Of a stretch of DNA of 64,000 nt, positions 29,716 to 39,727 are shown one piece after another (the stretch's first letter is position 1; each line of letters opens with the position of its first letter). The stretch is from positions 186,001 to 250,000 of the forward strand of contig JAJEJC010000008.1 of NCBI GenBank assembly GCA_022828105.1, in the 5' to 3' direction. The notes beneath the pieces are model-generated. The model did not search any database, had not been told where the DNA came from, and saw nothing but the letters and a program-made list of their open reading frames with translations. This stretch comes from Dehalococcoidia bacterium (GTDB lineage: Bacteria; Chloroflexota; Dehalococcoidia; Bin125). A program made the position numbers and the translations under genes.

Positions 29716-30432
29716 ATGCCAGAGTCCGGTCTGATCGAGAGCGCCAACCTGCCCGTCGTGAGCGCCGAGACCGACGCGCCGGAACCGCCCTGGGAGATTG
29801 GCGAAGCGGTCCTGCAGCAGATCACCTTCGAAGTACCGGTCCCGAATGCGCGCCGCAATCTGCCTGACGCGGTGACCCGCTCCGCGCCGACCTACGGCCG
29901 CATCCTGGTCACCGATCGCGCCGACAGCCCGCTCGGTCCCTACCGCGAGGCGGTGCTGATGGTCGGCTGCCGGGTGGGCATGCTGCCGGCCAACTACGTC
30001 GTCTCGGCGGTAGTCAACACGGAAGCGGCGCGGGATGCGATCGCGGCTTACTGGAAGTACCTGCCCAGCCTGGGCGAGATTGGTTTCGAGCGCTCGGATG
30101 ACGCGATCCGCTCGACGATCGATGCGGGCGACGGACTGACGGTTGAGTTGCACTCGCCGATCGGCGAGGCGGCCGCGGCGACGATCCTGCGCTGGGATCC
30201 GCTGCTGGTCGTCCAGCCGCAGGACGGCGCGGGCGCGGCGGCGGAGATTCCGGGCGAACACGACGTGCAACTGGCCTGGCTGGCTCGCGGCAGTGCCCTG
30301 ACCTACCAGGGCGGGACGCGCTCGAATCCCTGGATCCAGTTGCGCTCGTCGAATCCGATCACGGCGGTGGCGGCGGTCGAGCGCCAGACGATCGAGCCAC
30401 TGGCGGCGGTCGAGCCGCTGAGCTTCGGCTAG
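29716..30432 (+). CDS. Acetoacetate decarboxylase (ADC)-superfamily protein
   Basis: 238 aa. The ADC-like core is suggested by TFEVPVPNARRNLPDAVTRS, YGRILVTDRADSPLGPYREA and VLMVGCRVGMLPANYVVSAV, segments that align with PF06314. The lysine that forms the Schiff base in true acetoacetate decarboxylases lies after a G-F/Y-P-K motif; here the best counterpart is YWKYLP, so catalysis is uncertain and another small-molecule reaction or binding role is possible. GGAAGGA precedes the ATG. Probably co-transcribed with the DegV gene. Confidence 0.6.
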   Translation: MPESGLIESANLPVVSAETDAPEPPWEIGEAVLQQITFEVPVPNARRNLPDAVTRSAPTYGRILVTDRADSPLGPYREAVLMVGCRVGMLPANYVVSAVVNTEAARDAIAAYWKYLPSLGEIGFERSDDAIRSTIDAGDGLTVELHSPIGEAAAATILRWDPLLVVQPQDGAGAAAEIPGEHDVQLAWLARGSALTYQGGTRSNPWIQLRSSNPITAVAAVERQTIEPLAAVEPLSFG

Positions 30433-30500
30433 TGGGCCGACGGCGAGTTGACACTCGGACACAGGCGGAGCCTCGCCGGCGCGATAGCCTTGACCTGTTC

Positions 30501-30536
30501 GCCCATCGAGAGGGCGTGGAACACGCGCCGATGGGC
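30501..30536 (+). promoter_or_regulatory. Long hairpin/inverted repeat in the leader of the MFS transporter gene
   Basis: GCCCATCG (30501-30508) pairs perfectly with CGATGGGC (30529-30536), and inside it GCGTG (30514-30518) pairs with CACGC (30522-30526) across a GAA loop. The structure lies 26 nt before the GTG start and just after a -10-like TAGCCT at 30485-30490, so it would form at the 5' end of the message. It may be an operator or an RNA element. Confidence 0.55.
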
Positions 30537-30562
30537 TGCACTCCGACCGGTCTGAGATCGCT

Positions 30563-31978
30563 GTGATCACCAAACTCCGCAACGCCTACTACGGCTGGTA
30601 CCTGGTGGCGGCAGCCGTCGTTTGCATGGCTGTGGCCGCCGGTGTGTCGTTCTGGTCGCTGGGATTCTATGTCGTCCCGCTGGAAAACGAGTTTGGATGG
30701 TCGCGCGCGCTCGTGCTAGGCGGCCTCTCGGTCTCGCTGGGCATTTCGGGATTGGCCTCCCCTCTCGCTGGCAGGATCGTTGATCGCCAGGGCCCACGCC
30801 GGGTCATCTTCATCGGCACGGTCGCGACCTGCCTCTCCTACCTGCTCTTGGCGACCACGGAGACGTGGTGGCAATGGTTCCTTTACCTATCCATCAATTC
30901 CTTCTTCCGCGGGTTCATGTTCTATATCCCGTTCCAGGTCCTGATTTCGAGATGGTTCGACCGGAAACGCGGACGCGCGGTTGGAATCATGGCGACAGGC
31001 TTCTCGCTCGGTGTGGTGCTGGTTCCCCTCATGCAGTGGATCATCGATGACATTTCGTGGCAAGCGTCGTTTGTGTTCGCCGCGCTTGTGCTGGCCGTCC
31101 TCTTCCTGCCGATCACGCTGGTTATCGTCAGGAATAGTCCTGCGGAGAAAGGGCTGGAGGTCGACGGCGCTCGTCCGAGAGAACAACCGGCCGGGACATT
31201 GCGAGCTCCAACGCCTCTCGCTGGTCTCACAGTGAAGCAGGCGGTCCGGACTCTCAACTTCTGGCTGATCGCCTTTGCGTTCATGACGTTCTTCTTCTGC
31301 ATGTTTGGTTGGATGGTGAACGGTGTGAACGTCTACGAGTCCTACGGACTGTCTCGGGAGACCGTGAGTCTGCTCATGACGATTGCCGGGTTGGCTGGGA
31401 TCGTTTCTCGTCCGACATTCGGCTACTTCGCCGAGAGAATTCCATCAATCGAACTCGCATCGGTCGGCCTGGCAGTCTTCATGTGTGGCGGAATCCTGGC
31501 ACTCCTGCTTTCGGGAGGCTCCTGGGTTGGTATCGGCATCTTTATCGCATGTTGGATGGTCGGCTCTGCAGGCGGACCAGTCCTGGAACCCTTGATCTTG
31601 CCCAAGGTGTTCGGGCTCGCCCATTTCGGCGCGATCATGGGCACGATGTTCATGGTCGAGACGATCGGTCAGGTAGGAGCGCCATACATCGGCGGTTGGC
31701 TGTTCGATCTCACCCAGGGCTACGACATCTTGCTCGTGATCTTCATTTGCTCCGGCATCGCCTCAATGCTCTTCTTCGCGCTCGCGCACTACGCACCCAA
31801 CCCGCGTATTCCGAGTCCGCCGGTGCGGATCCTGCGACCGCTTCTGGCGAACCTGGTCGCTCGGGCGGAGCCTCAGCATCAGGCAGCGAACGGCGTGCGG
31901 ACGGTCTCCGCGAATGGACTGGCTACGACGGAGCCGAGCGCTGCCCCAATTGAATCGGGGACTGCAGGCGCCGACTAG
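30563..31978 (+). CDS. MFS transporter (OFA/monocarboxylate-like)
   Basis: 471 aa with 12 hydrophobic segments. YYGWYLVAAAVVCMAVAAGV, GRIVDRQGPRRVIFIG (motif A-like) and the charged central loop (~190-215) are typical. The closest recognisable group is the oxalate/formate-monocarboxylate branch; the solute is unknown. The start is GTG. The DNA of this gene looks less GC-rich and uses more A/T-ending codons than its neighbours, hinting at transfer. It lies alone between the ADC-like gene and sufT, overlapping the convergent sufT by 4 nt. Confidence 0.85.
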   Translation: MITKLRNAYYGWYLVAAAVVCMAVAAGVSFWSLGFYVVPLENEFGWSRALVLGGLSVSLGISGLASPLAGRIVDRQGPRRVIFIGTVATCLSYLLLATTETWWQWFLYLSINSFFRGFMFYIPFQVLISRWFDRKRGRAVGIMATGFSLGVVLVPLMQWIIDDISWQASFVFAALVLAVLFLPITLVIVRNSPAEKGLEVDGARPREQPAGTLRAPTPLAGLTVKQAVRTLNFWLIAFAFMTFFFCMFGWMVNGVNVYESYGLSRETVSLLMTIAGLAGIVSRPTFGYFAERIPSIELASVGLAVFMCGGILALLLSGGSWVGIGIFIACWMVGSAGGPVLEPLILPKVFGLAHFGAIMGTMFMVETIGQVGAPYIGGWLFDLTQGYDILLVIFICSGIASMLFFALAHYAPNPRIPSPPVRILRPLLANLVARAEPQHQAANGVRTVSANGLATTEPSAAPIESGTAGAD

Positions 31979-32280
31979 AAAATGCCCAGCTCGAACTTGG
32001 CTTCGTCGGAGCACATCTCGCGCGGGTCCCAGGGCGGGGAGAAGACGATCTCGGACTCGACGTGGTCGACGCCTTCGACGGTCGAGGCGGCCTGCTCGAT
32101 CTGGGCCTTGATCATCGGGCCGACCGGACAGGCGGGCGAGGTGAGGGTGAACTCAACCTTGACGCTGTCATCTGTCGGCGTCTCGACCGCGTAGACGAGG
32201 CCGAGGTCGACGATGTTGATGCCGATCTCCGGGTCGAAGACGGTCTTGAGCGCTTCGAGGACTTCCTGTTCGCTGGCCAT
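31975..32280 (-). CDS. sufT: SufT-like DUF59/MIP18-family protein
   Basis: 101 aa from ATG at 32280 after GGAG; a TTG 12 nt earlier is less likely. VLEALKTVFDPEIGINIVDLGLVY and SPACPVGPMIKAQIEQA (with the conserved Cys) are diagnostic. SufT aids Fe-S cluster maturation or transfer to targets. It is the last gene of the eight-gene suf operon, 30 nt after sufU. Confidence 0.87.
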   Translation of the reverse strand: MASEQEVLEALKTVFDPEIGINIVDLGLVYAVETPTDDSVKVEFTLTSPACPVGPMIKAQIEQAASTVEGVDHVESEIVFSPPWDPREMCSDEAKFELGIF

Positions 32281-32310
32281 ATTGGTCTCCAATGCTGCGT
32301 GCGTCGCGGG

Positions 32311-32820
32311 TCAGCCGCTGGTGACGCGGGTGGGGATATCGCTGTCGTCGGTGACGGATTCGCCGGTCGCATTGGCAAGCGCCTGGTCGAGCACTTTCCA
32401 GGCGAGCAGGCCGCACTTGATCCGCACGGGGAACCTGGCCACGCCGGAGAGCGCTTCCAGGTCGCCCAGATCGACCGAGTCCAGATCGAACTCATCGTCG
32501 GTCAGCATCTGCTGGATGTGCTGCGACATCTCGCGGGCCGACTCGATGCTGCGGCCGGTCATCGCCTCGGTCATCATCGAGGCCGAACTCTGCGAGATCG
32601 AACAACCGCTGCCGCCGAAGCCAAGACCGCTGAGTTCGCCATTGATGATTGCGACCGAGAGCTGGATTTCGTCGCCGCAGGAAGGATTGAAGCCCTCCGC
32701 CGACACGCTTGCGTCGTCGCGAGCGCCGCGATTGCGAGGGCTGCGGTAGTGGTCGAGGATGACGTCCCGATACAGGTCATCGAGGTCGACGGGGTTCTGC
32801 GCCTCTCGATTGCCGGCCAT
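32311..32820 (-). CDS. sufU: SufU Fe-S assembly sulfurtransferase/scaffold
   Basis: 169 aa. LYRDVILDHYRSPRNRG, the three zinc-site/acceptor cysteines in FNPSCGDEIQL, GSGCSISQSSASMM and VRIKCGLLAWKVLDQAL are present. SufU binds zinc and accepts persulfide from SufS for transfer to SufBCD. It follows sufS by 2 nt. A ~15-residue tail after the last motif is Ser/Asp-rich and not conserved. Confidence 0.93.
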   Translation of the reverse strand: MAGNREAQNPVDLDDLYRDVILDHYRSPRNRGARDDASVSAEGFNPSCGDEIQLSVAIINGELSGLGFGGSGCSISQSSASMMTEAMTGRSIESAREMSQHIQQMLTDDEFDLDSVDLGDLEALSGVARFPVRIKCGLLAWKVLDQALANATGESVTDDSDIPTRVTSG

Positions 32821-32822
32821 CG

Positions 32823-34073
32823 CTACGCTCCCCGCTCGAAGCCGAACCGTTCGCCGGCTTCAAGCAATCCGTCGACCAGCGCGTCGACTTCCGAGCGCTC
32901 GTTGTAGAGGTAGAAGGACGCGCGAGCCGTCGCAGGCACGCCGAGCGTGCGCATCAGCGGCTGCGCGCAGTGGTGTCCGGCGCGAACGGCGATGCCGCTG
33001 CGGTCAAGAATGGTGGCGATGTCGTGCGAGTGGATGTCGCGGTAGTTGAAGGCGATCACGGCGGAGCGATCGGCGGGATCGGCAGGACCGTAGATGTCGA
33101 GCCCTTCGAGGCGCGAGAGCCGCTCGACGGCGTAGTGGGTCAGCTCGGCGTCGTGCGCGGCGACCTTGTCCATGCCGACCTCGTTGAGGAAACTGAGCGC
33201 CGCGCCGAAGGCGATCACGTCGGCGATATTGGGCGTGCCGGCCTCGAACTTGTGCGGCAGCGCGGCCCAGGACGACTCCTCGCGAGTGACGACGCTGATC
33301 ATCTCGCCGCCGCCGAGGAAGGGATCGAGGTCGGCCAGCAACTCGCGGCGCCCCCAGAGCACGCCGACGCCGGTCGGTCCCAGCATCTTGTGCGCGGAAA
33401 AGGCAACGTAGTCGGCGCCCAGGTCGTTGACGTCGACGGGGATGTGCGGCGCGCTCTGAGCGGCGTCGACGATCATGGTCGCGCCGACCGAGCGGGCCAT
33501 CTCGGCGATCTCGGCAACCGGCGCGATGCTGCCCAGCACATTCGACATATGCACAATCGAGACGATGCGGGTGTTGGCATTGATCGCGGCTCGCGCAGTG
33601 TCGACATCGATCTGCTGGTCGTCGTTCAGTTCGACGAATCGCAGCACCGCGCCGGTGCGTTGCGTGACGAGCTGCCAGGGCACGAGGTTGGAGTGATGCT
33701 CGGCGGCGGTGAGGACGATCTCGTCTCCCGGCCGCAGGCGAGCGCCGAGCGTGTAGGCGAGCAGGTTGAGCGACTCGGTCGTGTTGCGCGTGAAGACGAT
33801 CTCGCGATGGCTGGGCGCGCCGATGAAGGCCGCGACCTGTTTGCGTACGTCCTCGTAGGCCGTCGTCGCCTCCTCGGCGAGCGTGTGCAGCCCGCGGTGA
33901 ATGTTGGCGTTCATCGTCGAGTAGTAGCCGGCCAGCGCATCGATCACCGATTGCGGCTTCTGAGTCGTTGCGGCGTTGTCGAGGTAGACCAGGGGCCGCC
34001 CGTGAACCTCCCGCGAGAGAATCGGGAACTGTTCGCGGATCGCGGCGATGTCCAATGGCGTCGCGGTGGTCAT
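32823..34073 (-). CDS. sufS: Cysteine desulfurase SufS
   Basis: 416 aa PLP enzyme. IREQFPILSREVHGRPLVYL, DNAATTQKP, TRNTTESLNLLAY, the PLP lysine in FSAHKMLGPTGVGVLWG and the active-site Cys in RAGHHCAQPLM identify group II (SufS/CsdA). It removes sulfur from cysteine and passes it to SufU. ATG 34073 is chosen because upstream residues in frame belong to the Rieske gene's shadow. Starts 1 nt after the Rieske stop. Confidence 0.94.
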   Translation of the reverse strand: MTTATPLDIAAIREQFPILSREVHGRPLVYLDNAATTQKPQSVIDALAGYYSTMNANIHRGLHTLAEEATTAYEDVRKQVAAFIGAPSHREIVFTRNTTESLNLLAYTLGARLRPGDEIVLTAAEHHSNLVPWQLVTQRTGAVLRFVELNDDQQIDVDTARAAINANTRIVSIVHMSNVLGSIAPVAEIAEMARSVGATMIVDAAQSAPHIPVDVNDLGADYVAFSAHKMLGPTGVGVLWGRRELLADLDPFLGGGEMISVVTREESSWAALPHKFEAGTPNIADVIAFGAALSFLNEVGMDKVAAHDAELTHYAVERLSRLEGLDIYGPADPADRSAVIAFNYRDIHSHDIATILDRSGIAVRAGHHCAQPLMRTLGVPATARASFYLYNERSEVDALVDGLLEAGERFGFERGA

Positions 34074-34074
34074 C

Positions 34075-34386
34075 TCACTCAACTTCGATCTGGACCTGAC
34101 CGTCGGCGACCGAGACGGCGAAGCAGCGTACCTTGCCGATCGCCGGCAGCGTGACGGCGCGGCCGGTGGTGACATCGAAGAGCGCGCCGTGGCGCGGGCA
34201 TTCAATCCGATCGTCTTCCAGTTCGCCCTCGCCGAGCGGGCCGTCGTCGTGGCTGCAGCGATTCTCGATCGCGTACAGGTCTCCCTGATCGAGGCGGCAC
34301 AGAGCGATGCTCTGGCCGTTGACTTCCACCACCCGTGCAGTACCGGGCTGGATCTCCTCGAGGCTGCCGACCGATTCAATGGTCAT
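34075..34386 (-). CDS. Rieske [2Fe-2S] ferredoxin of the suf operon
   Basis: 103 aa. Cluster ligands are CSHDDGPL (C-x-H) and CPRHGALFD (C-x2-H), as in bacterial Rieske ferredoxins of the biphenyl/naphthalene type. It overlaps sufD by ATGA, so it is made with the SUF machinery. A likely job is electron delivery during cluster assembly, or it is simply a client; neither is proven. Rieske genes in suf operons are known from Actinobacteria and Chloroflexota. Confidence 0.92.
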   Translation of the reverse strand: MTIESVGSLEEIQPGTARVVEVNGQSIALCRLDQGDLYAIENRCSHDDGPLGEGELEDDRIECPRHGALFDVTTGRAVTLPAIGKVRCFAVSVADGQVQIEVE

Positions 34387-35744
34387 GAGGCCGGCCCCGC
34401 GGGTTCAAGCTGGATTTCGACCAGTTCGTCGATCACTTCGCGCATGTGCTCGTCCGGAACGCCGTCGGCAATCTCCGAGAGGAAGCCGCGCACGACCATG
34501 CGCTCGGCAACCTTGGGCGGGATACCGCGCGCCTGCAGGTAGAAGAGCTGATCGGGATCGACCGGCCCGACGGCCGCAGCGTGCGAACATTTCACGTCGT
34601 CGGCCTCGATCTCGAGCATCGGGATCGGGTCGGCGCCTGCGCCGTCGTCGAGCAGCAGATTGCGCATCGTCTGATGGGCGTTCGTCTTCTGACCCTCCGG
34701 CTCGATCCGGATCAGGCCGTATTGGACGGCCTGCGACTCGTCGGTCAGGACGCCGCGGATCAGCAAGTCGCTGGTCGCGCCAACACCCTTGTGATGCTGC
34801 CGGGTGACGTGCTCGATGTGCTGCTTGCCGTCGCCGACGAACAGGCCGCGCATCTCGGCAAATCCGCCGTTCTGCGACATGTCCATGTCGATTCGCTGTT
34901 TGTCCAGATCCGCGCCGAAGGCAGCTGTCGTCACGCGAATCGAAGCGTCGCGGCCCACGCGGCCGCGCGTGGTGGAGATTGCCGCCGTCTGGCGGTGCCA
35001 ACGCTGCACAGAAGCGAATTGCAGGTTGGCCCCATCTTCGGCGATCAGTTCGACCGATGCGTGGATCAACGGGGGCTCGCCGATCTTCGCCTGCCGGTCG
35101 TTGGCGTCGGCCGCGTCGATCAGCGAAATCTGGGACTCGCGCTCGGCCACGACCAGCGTGTAGTGCCAGTGGTCGCCTTGCCGGACATCCTGGGTGATCA
35201 GGTAGAAGAGAGACTCATCCACCACGGCGCCGCGAGGAGCGTAGACAAAGACGCCCTGGGTCCAGAGCGCTCGACCGAACGCGTCGTAGCGATCGAGCGG
35301 CGGGCCAACCACGCCCAGCCATTCCTGCATCAGGCCGGCGTGTTCTCGCGCTGCTACCGCCAGAGGCTTGATGATCACGCCCTGGGCCCGCGCATCGGCA
35401 GCGAGATCGGAAGCGGCCACTCGGCCGTCGATCTGGTGCACCATCCCGGCGTGTGCGTCGGGAGCGAAGACGTGCGGCGGGGCGGAGATCGAGGTGCCGT
35501 TGGAGCCTCCGGCCACATTCCCGACTCGCGCGCGACGCGGCAGTCGTTCCCGCGGGGTGCGGCGCCAGGACTCTTCCTGCCCGGTCCACCACTCCATGCC
35601 TAGCGCCTGTTCGAGGCTGGCCAGGCGAAAGGCGAGCAGCCAGTCGGGCTCGCCCTTGGACCGACTTAGAGCCTCGACCTGCGCGCGCAGGTCATCCGGT
35701 TTGATCTCCGACTCCGACGGCGCGTCCAGCGTTGCGGTCGTCAT
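34383..35744 (-). CDS. sufD: Fe-S assembly protein SufD
   Basis: 453 aa. The SufB/SufD beta-helix core is seen with the late motif KCSHAAAVGPVDPDQLFYLQ and the closing RGIPPKVAERMVVRGFLSE. The N-terminal ~100 residues are helical and lack the extra SufB cysteines. SufD pairs with SufB and SufC to form the scaffold. It follows sufB after 35 nt and overlaps the Rieske gene by 4 nt. Confidence 0.92.
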   Translation of the reverse strand: MTTATLDAPSESEIKPDDLRAQVEALSRSKGEPDWLLAFRLASLEQALGMEWWTGQEESWRRTPRERLPRRARVGNVAGGSNGTSISAPPHVFAPDAHAGMVHQIDGRVAASDLAADARAQGVIIKPLAVAAREHAGLMQEWLGVVGPPLDRYDAFGRALWTQGVFVYAPRGAVVDESLFYLITQDVRQGDHWHYTLVVAERESQISLIDAADANDRQAKIGEPPLIHASVELIAEDGANLQFASVQRWHRQTAAISTTRGRVGRDASIRVTTAAFGADLDKQRIDMDMSQNGGFAEMRGLFVGDGKQHIEHVTRQHHKGVGATSDLLIRGVLTDESQAVQYGLIRIEPEGQKTNAHQTMRNLLLDDGAGADPIPMLEIEADDVKCSHAAAVGPVDPDQLFYLQARGIPPKVAERMVVRGFLSEIADGVPDEHMREVIDELVEIQLEPAGPAS

Positions 35745-35779
35745 CGCGTGACTTTCGTTTGGATTCGGACGCAGATCGG

Positions 35780-37191
<1,412 letters not shown>

Positions 37192-37195
<4 letters not shown>

Positions 37196-37959
37196 GAGGT
37201 CAACACCTCTTCCTTGGCTGGCGCCATGAACGGTTCGTAGCCGTCTCGCTCGAGACGCTCGGCGAGACTGGCGTCGCCCGACTCGACGATGCGGCCGTCG
37301 ATCAGGACGTGCACGTGGTCGGGCTGGACGTAGCGCAGGATGCGCTGGTAGTGGGTAATCAGCAGGATTGCATTGTCGTCGGAATGGAAGGTGTTGATGC
37401 CTTCGCTGACGATCCGCAGCGCGTCGATGTCGAGGCCGGAGTCGGTTTCGTCCATCACCGCGACCTTGGGCTCGAGCAGGCCGAGCTGGAGAATCTCGGC
37501 GCGCTTCTTCTCGCCGCCCGAGAAACCGTCGTTGACATAGCGGCGGACGAACTGCTCGTCCATCTGCAGCCGGCCGAGGATTTCGTTGAGGACCTGGCGA
37601 AACTCGCGGACCGGAATCTCTTCGCCGCGCCGGGCGCTCATCGCGCGGCGCAGGAAGTTGATCATCGAGACGCCGGGGATGTCGGTGGGATACTGGAAGG
37701 CGAGGAAGAGTCCGAGCCGGGCGCGTTCGTCCGGCGCCAGTTCGACGACGCTCTCGCCTTCGAGGCGGATGTCGCCGCCGTGGATCGTGTAGCGCGGGTG
37801 GCCCATCAGCGAGTTAGCCAGCGTGCTCTTGCCCGAGCCGTTGGGACCCATGATCGCGTGGACCTCGCCGGGCCGCAGAGTCAGGCTGAGGCCGTTGACA
37901 ATCTGCTTGTCCTCGACGGCCACTTGCAGGGCGTCAATCTCAAAGAGTGGTGGGGTCAT
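37192..37959 (-). CDS. sufC: Fe-S assembly ATPase SufC
   Basis: 255 aa. Walker [10 protein letters not shown], signature [13 protein letters not shown], Walker [17 protein letters not shown] and the SufC-specific [20 protein letters not shown] are present. It powers the SufBCD complex. ATG 37959 was chosen; the long in-frame extension upstream runs back through sufR in another frame and is not coding here. Starts 56 nt after sufR. Confidence 0.95.
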
Positions 37960-38015
37960 GCACCAGTTGCTTTCTGTTGCCGGCGCGGCGGCTGCCTTGC
38001 GCCGCAAGGTCGCCC

Positions 38016-38663
38016 CTAGACGGCCTGTTTGAACTGCGCGTCGAGCGAGATCGGTTCGAGCGGCACGATGTACACGCAGCCGTCGTCGCCCTTGGCCAGG
38101 CGTTCGGTCTGTTCGACTTCGACGCCCAGCAGTTTCTCGATGGCCAACCGGTCGGCGTCGCAGACGCATGAGCTGGTGGTTGCTGCGCTGATGTATGGGC
38201 AGGCGTTGTTGACCAGCTTCAGCTCGCTCTCGGTGCGCTGCCAGTGGTCGAGGATGCCTTCCGGGCGCAGAGCATCGACCACCGCGTTGACTCTCTGCTC
38301 CAGGGAGCCGACCGGCACTTCACTGCGATGCGCGTCCGCGACCTGGTCGGCGAGGGCTTCGGAGATGGTGGACCGCTCGACCTGGAGACGTTCCATCTCC
38401 GTGAGCAACCGCTCGGCCAGTTCCGAGGTGCGGTTGCGCACCGTGCGGACGCCGTCGTTGGTGGCGCGATAGAGATAGGACGGTCGGCCCGGTCCGCGGC
38501 GCATGGCCTCGACCTGAAGCAGGCCCTCCGCTTCGAGTCGATCGAGGTGACGGCGCACGGTGGCGTCGGAGATCTCCAGTTCCCGAGCCAGTTGCGCCAC
38601 GGTGGCGCCGCCCAGCTCGACGACACGCTCCAGCAGGGTGGTTCGAGTTTCGCGTGGCCGCAT
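38016..38663 (-). CDS. sufR: SufR-type Fe-S-sensing transcriptional repressor
   Basis: 215 aa from an ATG preceded by GGCAGGAGA. The DeoR/ArsR-like winged helix reads [20 protein letters not shown] and [20 protein letters not shown]. The C-terminal sensor has four conserved Cys: [20 protein letters not shown] and GDDGCVYIV. SufR binds a [4Fe-4S] cluster and represses the suf operon when clusters are plentiful. It is the first gene of the suf operon, so autoregulation is expected. An upstream in-frame ATG (38759) lacks conserved sequence and falls in the regulatory region. Confidence 0.9.
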   Translation of the reverse strand: MRPRETRTTLLERVVELGGATVAQLARELEISDATVRRHLDRLEAEGLLQVEAMRRGPGRPSYLYRATNDGVRTVRNRTSELAERLLTEMERLQVERSTISEALADQVADAHRSEVPVGSLEQRVNAVVDALRPEGILDHWQRTESELKLVNNACPYISAATTSSCVCDADRLAIEKLLGVEVEQTERLAKGDDGCVYIVPLEPISLDAQFKQAV

Positions 38664-38827
38664 GAGAATCTCCTGCCTGTGCAGTCTCGACCCCGCTGAC
38701 CTGTTCGGACGCGTTGGGACGACAGTGCTTCTTCCGAGTTTATCGCCAACGCCGCGCAAATATGCAGATAATCTGAGAATCCACGAGTATTGCTGTTGGC
38801 TGGGACACGAGCCGGAACATCGTTCTG
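38664..38827 (-). promoter_or_regulatory. suf operon control region with CAGAT-A-ATCTG inverted repeat
   Basis: 164 nt between hmuV-like and sufR, clearly less GC-rich than its neighbours. A perfect 5+5 inverted repeat CAGATAATCTG lies at 38765-38775, about 100 nt before sufR; a -10-like TAAACT reads on the minus strand 25 nt further down. It is the best place for a SufR operator; the exact promoter boundaries are uncertain. Confidence 0.5.
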
Positions 38828-39634
38828 TCAGGCTCGCTCGCGGGAGACCGACGCCGGCAGTGGGACAAGCAGCGGTCGGTCAAGGTCCGGGTGCGGCTGC
38901 AGGACGAACTCCATACCGAACACCGGGGCAAGCAAGTCAGGGTCGAGCGCACGATCGACGGGACCGCAGGTGACCGTCTTGCCTCGATGCAGCACCAGCG
39001 CGGTGTCGGCGTACATGGAAGCGAGATTGAGGTCGTGCAGCACGGCGACGACGGCCGCGCCCTCTGAGGCGAGTTCCTTCGCGAGCTGCAGGACCAAGTG
39101 CTGATGACGCAGATCGAGGTGCGCCGTCGGCTCATCGATCAGCAGGATTGGCGTCTCCTGGGCCAGCACGCGGGCCAGCGTGACGCGAGACTGTTCGCCG
39201 CCCGATAGCGTGGGATACGCGCGGACGGCGTAGTCCCGGGTGTCGGTCAGGCTCATCGCATAGTCGGTCAACTTTGCGCCGTGCTCCCGCTCGCCGCGCT
39301 CGCCCTCCCAGGGCGCCCGGCCCATCTTGACGACCTCGCGGGCGGTGAAGAGGAAGGGCAGATACGAGCTCTGCGGCATCACCGCGCGGCGGCGCGCCAA
39401 CTCGCGCGAAGTGAACTCGGCAATCGGGCGCTCATCGATAAAGGCCTCGCCGCCGTCGAGCGGCAAATCGCCGGACAGCGCCTTGAGCAGCGTCGTCTTG
39501 CCCGCGCCGTTCGGTCCGACCACGCCAACGAGTTCGCCGCCGGCCACGCTGAGACTGACGCCGTCAATCAGCGCCTTGTCTTCCACGCGCACGGTGAGGC
39601 TGTCTCCGCGAATCGCGGCTGCTCTGGATACCAC
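38828..39634 (-). CDS. Heme/siderophore-type ABC transporter ATPase (HmuV-like), orphan
   Basis: 268 aa. Walker A GPNGAGKTTLLKAL, signature LSGGEQSRVTLARVLAQ, Walker B ILLIDEPTAHLDL and the HmuV-type region MPQSSYLPFLFTAREVVKMG with GRAPWEG are present, placing it with ATPases of iron-complex and heme importers (FecCD family). No FecCD permease or binding protein gene adjoins. It begins with GTG, with TAAGCT ending 6 nt before it. It precedes sufR by 164 nt on the same strand, so an iron-related role is plausible. Confidence 0.88.
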   Translation of the reverse strand: MVSRAAAIRGDSLTVRVEDKALIDGVSLSVAGGELVGVVGPNGAGKTTLLKALSGDLPLDGGEAFIDERPIAEFTSRELARRRAVMPQSSYLPFLFTAREVVKMGRAPWEGERGEREHGAKLTDYAMSLTDTRDYAVRAYPTLSGGEQSRVTLARVLAQETPILLIDEPTAHLDLRHQHLVLQLAKELASEGAAVVAVLHDLNLASMYADTALVLHRGKTVTCGPVDRALDPDLLAPVFGMEFVLQPHPDLDRPLLVPLPASVSRERA

Positions 39635-39640
39635 GAGTTC

Positions 39641-39646
39641 AGCTTA
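39641..39646 (-). promoter_or_regulatory. Leaderless-type -10 box (TAAGCT) for the HmuV-like gene
   Basis: TAAGCT on the minus strand ends 6 nt before the GTG at 39634. Confidence 0.4.
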
Positions 39647-39727
39647 CTCGTGTCGTGCGGTTGGGCGCTATCAAGCAGCCCGGAGCGGCAGGAAACGGGA
39701 ACGCGTCCGACGCAGCGCGTTCACGGC

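Noticed and set aside
38016-38759. Longer sufR starting at 38759
   Set aside because: The extra 32 residues are not conserved-looking and run through the AT-richer control region; the ATG at 38663 has a good ribosome binding site.
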